From Blastocatellia bacterium (GTDB lineage Bacteria > Acidobacteriota > Blastocatellia > Chloracidobacteriales > Chloracidobacteriaceae), in the NCBI GenBank assembly GCA_019695185.1, contig JAIBAN010000084.1, forward strand, positions 1-33,970: DNA of 33,970 bases. The letters are read 5' to 3'. The position numbers and the translations under genes were made by a program. The stretch's first letter is position 1. Each line of letters opens with the position of its first letter. Below the pieces are notes generated by a model. It was given only the letters and a program-made list of their open reading frames with translations, was not told the origin of the DNA and ran no database searches. Shown piece by piece: positions 24,065 to 32,237 of the stretch.

Positions 24065-25732
24065 GTGAAAGAACGTGTTTTAGTGATAGGCATCGACGGT
24101 ACGACCTTCGATTGGATTGACCCTTTGATGGAAGCCGGTAAGCTTCCGAACTTAGCCCGCATCAACCGCGAAGGCGCACGCAGTCAGCTTGAAACCGTCT
24201 TCCCACCGATTACCTCCACCGCCTGGACCTCGTTTGCGACAGGGAAAAATCCCGGCAAACACGGCATTCTGGAATTCATTCAACGACGCGGTGGCAATCT
24301 GCGTGAAATGGCCGCCAATGCAACCCAGCGAACCGGCAAGGCGCTTTGGGAAATTCTGGGCGATGCCGGCAAGCGTGTGATTGTCACAAATTTTCCGGTG
24401 ACCTATCCGCCCCGCCCGGTCAACGGCGTGCTCGTCACGGATTTCATGACGCCGCGCGGACGCCGCGACATTACGTATCCGAATACGCTCCTCCAGGAAA
24501 TCGAAGACAAGTTCGGCCCGTATCGGCTGTATCTGACCCAGACCTACGCCAAGGGCAATGTCGACGGCGTGCTGGATGAAGTTTTTGACGAGGTGGATTA
24601 CAAGTCGAAGGTCAACCGCTATCTGATGGAGCGCGACGACTGGGATTTTTTGATTACCCACATTTGGGGAACCGACCGACTCCAGCACGAAACCTGGCAC
24701 GTCATGGACCAGTCGCACCCACGCCATGACAGCGCTGAATTTGCCGCCCATCGCGCCCGGATTCTCGAATTCTGGCAAAAAGTTGATGCGGAAGTGGGAA
24801 ATATGGTCACGGCGGCTGGCCCGCAGACGACTGTGGTGCTGGCTTCGGACCACGGCTTCGGCCCGGCGCATAAATATTGCGCTTTCAATATCTGGCTTTT
24901 GCAGGAAGGCTTCCTGAAACTCAAGCGCACCGCCCAGACCCGCATCAAACAGATGATGTTTTCACTGGGCGTGACGCCAGAACTGGCCTTCAAAGTTTCG
25001 CGCCAGCCGCTTTTCAAAAAGCTCCGCCCGTCACGCGGGGTGGGGACGCAATCCGGCACGGTCGGCAAGCTCAATCAGTTTTTCCTTTCGTTCAACGACG
25101 TGGACTGGTCCCGCACGGTCGCTTTTTCCAAGGGCAATTACGGCCAGATTTTCATCAATCTCAAAGGCCGCGAACCGCACGGCATCATTGAGGAAGCGCA
25201 GTACGAAGAAGTCCGCGACCGGATTGTAAAAAAACTCCGCGCCATGCGCACTCCCGACACAGGTGAACCCTTTATCGGCGAGATTTTCACCCGCGAAGAA
25301 CTCTATCAGGGCGAGCACCTGCCGGATGCCCCGGATGTCTGCTTCCTGCCGCGTGACATGCGCTATGTCTCGTTGGGTAATATGGATTTCACCTCCAACC
25401 GCTTTATCGTGGATGCGTTTGGAAACTCCGGCACCCACCGTATGAACGGCATCCTGCTGGTGCATGGGCCGCACGTCCGACGTGGTGCCCGCCTTGAAAA
25501 AGCAAAGATTTTGGACTGTGCTCCGACGATTCTGCACTTACTTGGCCAACCCGTGCCGGAAGACATGGACGGACGGGTCTTGACCGAAATCCTCTCGGAC
25601 GACTTTATGCGCTCCCATCCGGTTTCGGTTGGCGAAGCCGCCACCGGTGAGGATTTGCCCGACATCGAATTTTCCGATGAGGAAAGTGACGAAGTGCGCG
25701 AACGACTGCGGGAGTTGGGCTATTTGGGATAG
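24065..25732 (+). CDS. Alkaline-phosphatase-superfamily phosphodiesterase/nucleotide pyrophosphatase-like protein
   Basis: 555 residues with a GTG start and AAGGAAG upstream. It has the AP-superfamily layout: VLVIGIDGTTFDW (metal-binding Asp near 10), a nucleophile loop around FPPITSTAWTSFATGKNPGK, and metal residues in VVLASDHGFGPAHKY (D262, H263 and a following His). It ends with the usual late His-containing segment FGNSGTHRMNGILL. The family includes type I phosphodiesterases and 'predicted AP superfamily' proteins of unclear substrate (COG3379). No signal peptide is seen, so it is likely cytosolic. The C-terminus is strongly acidic (SDEESDE). hicB starts 4 bp after its stop. Confidence 0.88.
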   Translation: MKERVLVIGIDGTTFDWIDPLMEAGKLPNLARINREGARSQLETVFPPITSTAWTSFATGKNPGKHGILEFIQRRGGNLREMAANATQRTGKALWEILGDAGKRVIVTNFPVTYPPRPVNGVLVTDFMTPRGRRDITYPNTLLQEIEDKFGPYRLYLTQTYAKGNVDGVLDEVFDEVDYKSKVNRYLMERDDWDFLITHIWGTDRLQHETWHVMDQSHPRHDSAEFAAHRARILEFWQKVDAEVGNMVTAAGPQTTVVLASDHGFGPAHKYCAFNIWLLQEGFLKLKRTAQTRIKQMMFSLGVTPELAFKVSRQPLFKKLRPSRGVGTQSGTVGKLNQFFLSFNDVDWSRTVAFSKGNYGQIFINLKGREPHGIIEEAQYEEVRDRIVKKLRAMRTPDTGEPFIGEIFTREELYQGEHLPDAPDVCFLPRDMRYVSLGNMDFTSNRFIVDAFGNSGTHRMNGILLVHGPHVRRGARLEKAKILDCAPTILHLLGQPVPEDMDGRVLTEILSDDFMRSHPVSVGEAATGEDLPDIEFSDEESDEVRERLRELGYLG

Positions 25733-25736
25733 CTTT

Positions 25737-25967
25737 ATGAAAAAAACACAAGTCAAATCACAAACTTTTACGGTTCTGATTGAACAAGATGAAGCCGGTT
25801 ACTTTGTGGCGACAGTACCAGCTCTGAAAAGCTGTTACACCCAGGCACCAACCCTTGAAGAACTCTATCCACGCATCAAGGAAGTGATTGAACTGTGCCT
25901 TGAGGAAGAACAGCCTTCGCTCTTGAAATTTGTAGGCATACAGCAAATGGAAATTCGGATTTCGTGA
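25737..25967 (+). CDS. hicB: HicB-type antitoxin (short form)
   Basis: 76 residues from ATG at 25737. It is an HicB-like fold with FTVLIEQDEAGYFVATVPAL and a TLEELYPRIKEVIELCLEE helix, matching the short HicB proteins (COG1598) without an HTH tail. It would sequester the toxin partner downstream. The order antitoxin-then-toxin differs from the textbook hicA-hicB order but is common for this short-HicB type. It begins 4 bp after the phosphodiesterase stop and is followed by hicA after 6 bp. Confidence 0.85.
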   Translation: MKKTQVKSQTFTVLIEQDEAGYFVATVPALKSCYTQAPTLEELYPRIKEVIELCLEEEQPSLLKFVGIQQMEIRIS

Positions 25968-25973
25968 AATTGT

Positions 25974-26207
25974 ATGCCTAAAATGCCAATCATCACGGCA
26001 AAATTATTGATTGAATTTCTTCATCATCAGGGATTCATCCAGGTTCGGCAAAAAGGCAGCCATAAATTTTTTCGTCATCCCGATGGCCGAACCGCAGTTG
26101 TTCCTGACCATAAAGGTGAAGACCTTGGACGCGGAATCACAACCAAAATTCTGAACGATGTGGAAGTTACCCGCGACGAATTTTTGAATTGGTGCAGGAA
26201 TCATTAA
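25974..26207 (+). CDS. hicA: HicA-type mRNA interferase toxin
   Basis: 77 residues (or 74 if ATG at 25983). dsRBD-like HicA fold: LIEFLHHQGFIQVRQKGSHK with the catalytic His of GSH at residue 30, then FFRHPDGRTAVVPDHKGED and GITTKILNDV. Toxins of this family cleave mRNA when free of antitoxin. Both key residues are present, so it should be active. hppD starts 33 bp downstream. Confidence 0.9.
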   Translation: MPKMPIITAKLLIEFLHHQGFIQVRQKGSHKFFRHPDGRTAVVPDHKGEDLGRGITTKILNDVEVTRDEFLNWCRNH

Positions 26208-26240
26208 CCTCGCTTTGTTTCCTAAAGGAGTTTCGCTCTT

Positions 26241-27356
26241 ATGACCACGCCCAAAGAATCACTGGACAAAGTTACACCACTGGCGGTCAATGACTTTGAC
26301 CATATCGAATACTATGTCGGCAACGCCAAGCAGGCAGCCTATTTTTACCGCTACGCACTTGGTTTTGATCTGGTTGGCTACCGTGGACCGGAAACCGGCG
26401 TCAAAGACACGGCGTCCTATGCCCTCAAACAAGGCAGTGTCCGGCTTGTCGTGACAGCGGCCTTGACCCCCAATCATCCGGTTGCGGAACATGTGCTCAA
26501 ACACGGTGACGGTGTGCATGCCGTGGCCTTTACCACCCCCAATGCCAAAGCCGATTATGAAACGGCAGTGGCCCGTGGAGCGCAGTCGTTTCAGGAACCG
26601 ACCGTGCAGGAAGACGAACATGGCAAGGTTACAGTGGCCGCCATCCACACCTATGGCGACACGGTTCACCGTTTTATCGAACGGGAAAATTACTCCGGTG
26701 CATTTTTGCCCGGATTCAGGGAAATGAACGTTCCGTCACCCAACGCCGCCGGGCTGGGCCGGATTGACCATATCGTGGGAAATGTCGGCTGGAATGAAAT
26801 GGAAACCTGGGTGTCGTTTTACGAGCGGGTTTTCGGGTTCTTTGAGTTCAAACACTTTGATGAAAACGACGTGAGCACGGAGTTCACGGCACTCCGCTCA
26901 AAAGTGATGGCCAGCCCCGGACTCCATATCAAAATGCCGATTAACGAACCGGCGGAAGGTCGCAAACGCTCGCAAATCGAAGAATATGTGGATTTCTATC
27001 GCTCGCAGGGAGTCCAGCACGTGGCGATTTCGACCGGCGACATTGTGAAGACTGTCACTCAACTGAAGAAAAACGGCATTGATTTCCAGACTGTGCCGGA
27101 AACCTACTACGATGAAATCCCCAGCCGCATTGGTGAAATCAAGGAAAACATCGAAGATTTGAAGCCGCTCGGCATCCTGGTGGATCGTGACGAACACGGC
27201 TACATGCTGCAAATCTTCACCAAACCGGTGGAAGACCGCCCCACGTTCTTCTTTGAAATCATTCAACGGCGCGGCAGCGAGAGCTTCGGCAAGGGCAATT
27301 TCAAAGCCCTCTTCGAATCCATCGAACGCGACCAGGAAGCACGGGGAACCCTTTAA
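26241..27356 (+). CDS. hppD: 4-hydroxyphenylpyruvate dioxygenase
   Basis: 371 residues. It converts 4-hydroxyphenylpyruvate to homogentisate in tyrosine degradation using non-heme Fe(II). Two vicinal-oxygen-chelate domains are present. The metal triad is visible: H177 in GRIDHIVGNV, H260 in GVQHVAIST and E339 in FFFEIIQRRG. The C-terminal GSESFGKGNFKALFESIERD is the family signature. Length is normal (about 350-390). The ribosome binding site is AAAGGAG. It may be read through from the phosphodiesterase-hicBA run because of the short gaps, although I see no other tyrosine-degradation gene nearby (no hmgA, no fumarylacetoacetase). Confidence 0.97.
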   Translation: MTTPKESLDKVTPLAVNDFDHIEYYVGNAKQAAYFYRYALGFDLVGYRGPETGVKDTASYALKQGSVRLVVTAALTPNHPVAEHVLKHGDGVHAVAFTTPNAKADYETAVARGAQSFQEPTVQEDEHGKVTVAAIHTYGDTVHRFIERENYSGAFLPGFREMNVPSPNAAGLGRIDHIVGNVGWNEMETWVSFYERVFGFFEFKHFDENDVSTEFTALRSKVMASPGLHIKMPINEPAEGRKRSQIEEYVDFYRSQGVQHVAISTGDIVKTVTQLKKNGIDFQTVPETYYDEIPSRIGEIKENIEDLKPLGILVDRDEHGYMLQIFTKPVEDRPTFFFEIIQRRGSESFGKGNFKALFESIERDQEARGTL

Positions 27357-27360
27357 GCCA

Positions 27361-27388
27361 GGACTGAGGACTGAGGGCTGAGGACTGA
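27361..27388 (+). repeat. Heptamer array GGACTGA, GGACTGA, GGGCTGA, GGACTGA
   Basis: Four units starting 5 bp after the hppD stop. Paired with TCAGTCC at 27471-27519 (82-bp spacer). Confidence 0.95.
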
Positions 27389-27470
27389 GCAAAATCAGAG
27401 GAGAAAGGAAAAACTGTTCAAAACTGGCGATGAGGTTCACTCCAAACAACCAAAAACCCCTGGTTTTTCC

Positions 27471-27519
27471 TCAGTCCTCAGTCCTCAGTCCTCAGTCCTC
27501 AGTCCTCAGTCCTCAGTCC
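27471..27519 (+). repeat. Heptamer array TCAGTCC x7
   Basis: Seven exact TCAGTCC units. The last one overlaps the end of the minus-strand gene at 27513 and supplies its TGA stop. More degenerate units (TCAGCCC near 27534) extend into the coding region. Confidence 0.95.
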
Positions 27520-28148
27520 TGTTTTGTAGAGTCCTCAGCCCTGATAAATTTCCCATTCCGCCACGCCAACTCCGCCAACACAATCGGACTGGCGGTAAAT
27601 TGCGGGTCAACCGTCACCGTAACGGTGGTTCCATAGCGCGGCAATACATACAACACCGGAAGGTCCTCTTCGGTATACGCCTCGTCCGCTTTTGCCTTTT
27701 TCACCCGATAGATTTCAAGTAAAGCCTTTTTGGCAAGTTTTGGCAGGATAGCTGCCGTCACGTTTTTCCATTTCTCCGTTGTTTGCGGGGCATATTCCAA
27801 AAATGTCACGCTTTGCCGACAACCGGGTGCGCATTCAGTGAGAACCATCCCCAACACAATTCCACCTTGGGGTTCTTTGAACAGCGCCACTTCGCCATAT
27901 CCTTCCCACTCTTCGGTTTCAAGCCGCAGGTAACCATTTTTGCCATCATTTGTCTGGATGGCTTTGGTCCGTTTTTCCCTTGAACCGGCGAACGGCAGTT
28001 TGTCTTCACCCACTCGAAAATAGCTTTCCGGCACGCTCAGATAATAGTCCTGAACTGTTTGGGGTGGGGTTTGGGCTGAAATCATGAGAGAGCTTCCCAG
28101 CCAGCATCCAAACAGAATAAGAAATACTCGCAATCCATTCATAGGCAT
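27513..28148 (-). CDS. Secreted protein of unknown function
   Basis: 211 residues. The signal peptide is NGLRVFLILFGCWLGSSLMI with cleavage after ISA-Q. The mature part is soluble and mixed alpha/beta, with a pair of cysteines close together (ECAPGCRQ) and no recognised domain. Conserved-looking strands are YGEVALFKE and GGIVLGMVL, and the C-terminal TTVTVTVDPQFTASPIVLAE. Odd: the final codons (RAED...QD-stop) are read from degenerate heptads of the neighbouring repeat. HemW lies upstream on the same strand, with the GCCGCC hairpins in the gap. Function is unknown. Confidence 0.75.
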   Translation of the reverse strand: MPMNGLRVFLILFGCWLGSSLMISAQTPPQTVQDYYLSVPESYFRVGEDKLPFAGSREKRTKAIQTNDGKNGYLRLETEEWEGYGEVALFKEPQGGIVLGMVLTECAPGCRQSVTFLEYAPQTTEKWKNVTAAILPKLAKKALLEIYRVKKAKADEAYTEEDLPVLYVLPRYGTTVTVTVDPQFTASPIVLAELAWRNGKFIRAEDSTKQD

Positions 28149-28165
28149 GTCTTTTCTTGAAAGAG

Positions 28166-28211
28166 GCCGCCTGAAGGCGGAACTCGAAACTGCCGCCTGA
28201 AGGCGGAACTC
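28166..28211. repeat. Two GCCGCCTGAAGGCGGAACTC units
   Basis: Two exact 20-bp units with a 26-bp period. Each is a small hairpin (CCGCC-TGAA-GGCGG) followed by AACTC. The same family occurs in the other orientation at 2431-2455 (GAGTTACGCC-TTCA-GGCG). Confidence 0.9.
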
Positions 28212-28218
28212 TGAACTT

Positions 28219-29418
28219 TCACTCCATAAAACTCAGAAATACTTCGTTTGAAAGGAGTACCCCTTTACGTGTCAGGCACAACGTATCATCAATTATTTCA
28301 ATTGTTTCAGCCTCAGCAAGGCGTTCCAATTCAGATTGATACCGCTCCCGCAGGTCAATCCCATAACGTTGGTGAAAAGAATCAAGCGAAATGCCATCCC
28401 GGAGCCGCAGCCCCATCATCAGGGCTTCATGAAATTTCTCGTGAGCCGAGCGGGCGGTACGTTCGGCAATTGCCTGTCCCGTGGTTTCAATCTGCTCAAG
28501 ATATTCGTGAATCAGGCTCGTGTTCCAATACCGCTCCTCTCCATCGTAGGAATGCGCCCCAACGCCAAAGCCATAAAACGGTGTTTCGGTCCAATATTTC
28601 AGGTTGTGGCGGGCTCGCAAAGCACGATGCCGGGCAAAATTTGAAATTTCGTAAGCGTCAAAACCTGCCTGCTCCAGCCGGTTCAGCATGACTTCATACA
28701 TTTCCGCCCCCAGGTCTTCATCCGGAACCGGTAACCGCCCGGTGGCAACCATCTGGGCCAATTTGGTTCCCTCTTTGACTTCGAGCAGGTAGAGCGAGAC
28801 ATGTTCCGGCTCAAGTCCCAGTGCCTGTTCCAGGTTGGATTCCCATTCGGCCAGGGTTTGGCGGGGAAGTCCGGCAATCAGGTCAATACTGAGATTTTCA
28901 AATCCACCTTGCCTCAGCGCCTGAAACGCTTCCCTGGCCTGCGCTGCCGTGTGGTCACGCCCGGCAGCCTGCAAGTGGTGGTCAAAAAAGGATTGCACTC
29001 CCAGGCTAGCCCGATTCATGCCAGCCGCTTTCCAGGCAGCAACCCGTTCCGGAGCCGTGTCACCTGGATTGACTTCGATGGTGATTTCCGCATCAGGGGT
29101 GAGTGAAAAACACTCCCGGCAAACTTTCAGCAGGTTTGAAATCTGAGCAGCTTCCAAAATCGAAGGAGTCCCCCCCCCAAAATATACGGTGTCTACCTGG
29201 AGTCGGCCTTCGACGACTGCCACATTCCGTGGTGGAAAGTGTCTGATTTCCGTTTCCAAAGCCGCAAGGTAGCGTCCGGCCAAGTCCGCTTGATAACTGC
29301 CGGTGACAAACCCGCAATAGGTGCATTTGGAATGGCAAAACGGCAAATGAAGATACAACCCGGCTTTTCCCTTTGCAGTCTGTGTTTTCTCGTGCTGAAG
29401 GCGGTTTGTTTTCAACAT
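28219..29418 (-). CDS. hemW: HemW-type radical SAM protein (coproporphyrinogen III oxidase-like)
   Basis: 399 residues from ATG at 29418 (a TTG at 29433 would add five). The radical SAM cluster motif is C28-x3-C32-x2-C35 in PFCHSKCTYCGF, preceded by LYLHLP. The family motifs YFGGGTPS and TIEVNPGD, LGVQSFFDHHLQAAGRDHTA and YEISNFARHRALRARHNLKYW agree with HemW rather than HemN, whose Cys is followed by a further conserved Cys. HemW inserts heme into respiratory enzymes rather than oxidising coproporphyrinogen. The C-terminal HemN_C domain is present. The upstream antiporter gene is 81 bp away. Confidence 0.92.
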   Translation of the reverse strand: MLKTNRLQHEKTQTAKGKAGLYLHLPFCHSKCTYCGFVTGSYQADLAGRYLAALETEIRHFPPRNVAVVEGRLQVDTVYFGGGTPSILEAAQISNLLKVCRECFSLTPDAEITIEVNPGDTAPERVAAWKAAGMNRASLGVQSFFDHHLQAAGRDHTAAQAREAFQALRQGGFENLSIDLIAGLPRQTLAEWESNLEQALGLEPEHVSLYLLEVKEGTKLAQMVATGRLPVPDEDLGAEMYEVMLNRLEQAGFDAYEISNFARHRALRARHNLKYWTETPFYGFGVGAHSYDGEERYWNTSLIHEYLEQIETTGQAIAERTARSAHEKFHEALMMGLRLRDGISLDSFHQRYGIDLRERYQSELERLAEAETIEIIDDTLCLTRKGVLLSNEVFLSFME

Positions 29419-29464
29419 TGCAAATCTCAACAACCAATCATCATCACTATTGATACCAGCAAAT

Positions 29465-29492
29465 TCAGTCCTCAGTCCTCAGTCCTCAGTCG
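29465..29492 (+). repeat. Heptamer array TCAGTCC x3 plus TCAGTCG
   Basis: Four units lying 7 bp downstream of the antiporter stop (minus strand), where they read as ACTGAGG. No N4-TGA partner array was found nearby. Confidence 0.9.
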
Positions 29493-29499
29493 TTGATTT

Positions 29500-30777
29500 T
29501 TACCCAATATCGGTAAAGCTCTGGTCTGATTCGATGACCTCTTCTGCATCGGAGCTTTGTTTTTCTTTTCCCGGTTGATAGAGCCGCCGCAAGAAAGGCG
29601 GTGCCACCAGGGTGGTGGCCACAGCCATAAAAACCACCACAGCGTACAGTTCTTTGGGTAACACGCCGAGGCCAAGGCCGATTTGCGCCACAATGATACC
29701 GACTTCACCGCGTGGAACCATCCCCATCCCAACTTGAAGAGCAGCTCTTTTCCCCAGCGGCAGCGCCGCTGCCCCACAAGCCAATAACTTGGTGATAACT
29801 GCCAAAATGGTGGTTCCCACTGCCAAGCCAATTACCTGGGGGCTGCGAAACACGGATAAATCAAGCTGCATCCCTATGCCAACCAGAAAGAACGGAACGG
29901 AAAACTCCATCACGGAACCGGCCTGCTGATGCAATGCAGTGTCTTCGCTGACCTCGGATAAGGCCATGCCCGCCAGGAAAGCTCCGATGATGGCGGCCAC
30001 CCCAACCACGGTGCTCAACCAGGAAAGGCCCAGACAAAGGACCATTCCCACCACAAAAAAAGCTTCGTTGACCCGGAGTTTCTCAATTCGGGGGCGGGCT
30101 TTTTTGGCAATTTTCGAGCCAACCAACACTACAAAAAGTGTAAATCCAACCGAAAGCCCACCAGTGAGGGCCAGTTCTGCCAAATTGACGGAACCTTTGG
30201 CCAAACTGCTGACAACACTGAGCACCATCAATCCCAGAATGTCATCAATGACCGCTGCCCCCAGAATAATCTGACTTGACTGAGCAGCTAAGACGCCCAT
30301 CCCTCCCAAAACCCGTGCGGTGATACCCACACTGGTCGCCACCAGAGCCGCCCCTAAAAACATGCTCTCCGTGAAAGGTGCCCCGATAACCCTCATCAAC
30401 AGCCAGCCGGCCAGAAACGGAACCAAAACCCCCGAAACCGCCACCCCCAAGGCCAGTTTGCCCACCTTGAATAAGGCTGTCGGATTGACTTCCAGTCCGA
30501 CTGTAAAAAGCAACAGAATGACACCAATTTCAGAAAGTGTCTGAAGCACCTCTGAAGTATGAACCCAATTGAGCAGGCTTGGGCCAATAATGATTCCGGC
30601 CAGGATTTCCCCAACGACCGCTGGTTGCTTGAGGCGTTCGCAGACCTCTGCCGCTATTTTTGCCGCAGCAAAAATCACAAAAAGCTGAAACAACACGGTC
30701 TCGCCGCTTCCACTCAAAAACAATGCCATGATGTTGTTTGGTGAAGCCGCAAAACACGCCATCCGCGCCACAGCCAT
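29500..30777 (-). CDS. CPA2-type cation/proton antiporter (Kef/NapA-like)
   Basis: 425 residues, an inner membrane protein with about 12-13 membrane segments. Family features: KQPAVVGEILAGIIIGPSLL, LSEIGVILLLFTVGLEVNP, VATSVGITARVLGGMG and the transport-site Asp pair in ILGAAVIDDILGLMV. The end is a short charged tail with no RCK or TrkA domain, so it is not a full Kef channel. It would exchange Na+ or K+ for protons. The start is uncertain: ATG at 30777 (used), or ATG at 30729, which lies nearer to the first membrane helix; neither has a good ribosome binding site. Confidence 0.9.
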   Translation of the reverse strand: MAVARMACFAASPNNIMALFLSGSGETVLFQLFVIFAAAKIAAEVCERLKQPAVVGEILAGIIIGPSLLNWVHTSEVLQTLSEIGVILLLFTVGLEVNPTALFKVGKLALGVAVSGVLVPFLAGWLLMRVIGAPFTESMFLGAALVATSVGITARVLGGMGVLAAQSSQIILGAAVIDDILGLMVLSVVSSLAKGSVNLAELALTGGLSVGFTLFVVLVGSKIAKKARPRIEKLRVNEAFFVVGMVLCLGLSWLSTVVGVAAIIGAFLAGMALSEVSEDTALHQQAGSVMEFSVPFFLVGIGMQLDLSVFRSPQVIGLAVGTTILAVITKLLACGAAALPLGKRAALQVGMGMVPRGEVGIIVAQIGLGLGVLPKELYAVVVFMAVATTLVAPPFLRRLYQPGKEKQSSDAEEVIESDQSFTDIG

Positions 30778-30795
30778 TGAGGAAAGCTGGTTTCT

Positions 30796-30826
30796 TTTTT
30801 CGCGTATTTCGCGTGTTTCGCGGTTT
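30796..30826 (+). repeat. Nonamer repeat TTTCGCGTA / TTTCGCGTG / TTTCGCGGT
   Basis: Three 9-bp units, TTTCGCG plus a variable two-base end. It lies between the antiporter and the phosphoglycerate kinase gene. Confidence 0.75.
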
Positions 30827-30884
30827 CAATCAATCGCCAAGAGAGAATCAAGGACAGGCAGGATGTTGCAACCTTCGCTCAGTC

Positions 30885-32063
30885 TTATTCCAGAGCCGCA
30901 ACTCCAGGCAGAATCAATCCCGCCAGAAATTCCAGACTGGCACCGCCACCGGTCGAAACATGGCTGACTTTTTCAGCCAGTCCGGCCTGATTGATGGCTG
31001 CCACACTGTCTCCACCGCCAATGATGGTGGTTCCCTCACAGGCAGCCACCGCTTCGGCAACCCCCATGGTGCCTTTGGCATACAAGGGGTTTTCAAAAAT
31101 CCCCATCGGGCCGTTCCAGATTACGGTTTTGGCAGTGCTGAGGGCCTCGCGGTACGCTGCCAAGGTTTCCGGTCCAATATCATAACCAGCCAAATCCGCT
31201 GGGGTGGCATCTGCGGCTACAGTTTGAGGTTCCACTTCAGGACGGCTTAGATCGCCCACTACATGGTCTGTCGGTAGCAGCAACCGGACTCCTTTTTCAG
31301 CCGCTTTGGCTTCCAGTTCCCGTGCCAGTCCGAGCTTGTCTGCTTCCACCAGCGATTTTCCAACATCCAGGCCACGGGCTTTCAAAAACGTGTAGGCCAT
31401 GGCCCCGCCAATCAGCATGGTATTGGCGGTTTTGAGCAGGTTTTCAATCACTTCGATTTTGTCTGAGACTTTGGCCCCGCCTAAAATAGCGACAAAAGGC
31501 TGGTCCGGATGATGCAGGGCTTTCCCCAGATACTGCAACTCTTTTTCCATCAGCAGGCCAGCCCCTTTTTCCGTTACCAAATCAGCGATTCCGGCAGTGG
31601 AGGCATGGGCCCGGTGCGCCGTCCCAAACGCATCGTTGACATAGACATCCGCCAATTCTGCCAGGGCTTTGGTGAATTCCGGCTCGTTCTTTTCCTCGCC
31701 CTTGTGGAATCGCAGGTTTTCCAAGAGCAGCACTTCACCCGGCTGGAGTGCCGTTGCTGCTTGTTTCGCAGCATCGCCAATACAGTCGTCGGTAAAATGA
31801 ACATCAGTACCCAATAATTCAGCAAGCACCGGAATAACCGGTCGGAGGCTGTATTTCGACTCCGGGGCTCCTTTGGGCCGTCCCAGATGGGAAGCCAAAA
31901 TCAAGCGGGCACCTTTTTCCCGTGCGAGTTGCAACGTTGGGATGGCCGCCCGGACTCTGGTATCATCCGCCACCTTCCCTTCCGAATTGATCGGCACATT
32001 AAAATCCACGCGGATAAAGACCCGCTTTCCTTGTAAATCAAGATCACGAATGGAGCGACTCAT
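30885..32063 (-). CDS. pgk: Phosphoglycerate kinase
   Basis: 392 residues from ATG at 32063; the longer frame to 32117 adds a non-homologous stretch. It transfers phosphate from 1,3-bisphosphoglycerate to ADP in glycolysis. The N-terminus has the substrate-binding RVDFNVPIN (residues 18-26), followed by ILASHLGRPKG, the basic patch contacts, and the nucleotide site GGAKVSDKIEVIENLL. Near the end come WNGPMGIFE and the Gly-rich GGGDSVAAINQAG, then STGGGASLEFLAG, all family hallmarks. Length matches the family (about 390-400). It is not next to gap or tpi genes, so it stands alone here. Confidence 0.97.
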   Translation of the reverse strand: MSRSIRDLDLQGKRVFIRVDFNVPINSEGKVADDTRVRAAIPTLQLAREKGARLILASHLGRPKGAPESKYSLRPVIPVLAELLGTDVHFTDDCIGDAAKQAATALQPGEVLLLENLRFHKGEEKNEPEFTKALAELADVYVNDAFGTAHRAHASTAGIADLVTEKGAGLLMEKELQYLGKALHHPDQPFVAILGGAKVSDKIEVIENLLKTANTMLIGGAMAYTFLKARGLDVGKSLVEADKLGLARELEAKAAEKGVRLLLPTDHVVGDLSRPEVEPQTVAADATPADLAGYDIGPETLAAYREALSTAKTVIWNGPMGIFENPLYAKGTMGVAEAVAACEGTTIIGGGDSVAAINQAGLAEKVSHVSTGGGASLEFLAGLILPGVAALE

Positions 32064-32237
32064 TGGACTCACTACCTCACTTATGAAAAGATGAACCAAC
32101 ACCGGTAAACATAACAAAGAACGACTCGATTGACATCCCGGCAGGAGGATTCCGGAATTGTAATTTCCTCTCCGGGCCTTTTATCAATCATGTGTTGAGG
32201 ACGAAACCGGTGAATCCTGAAGCGCAAATTTTACCTT

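Noticed and set aside
23962..24165. 67-codon minus-strand frame
   Set aside because: It overlaps the phosphodiesterase start and translates the ACCCTGA array.
32130..32164. TTGACA followed by TGTAAT as promoter of the glycosyltransferase gene
   Set aside because: Spacer is 23 bp, outside the usable 16-19 bp range.
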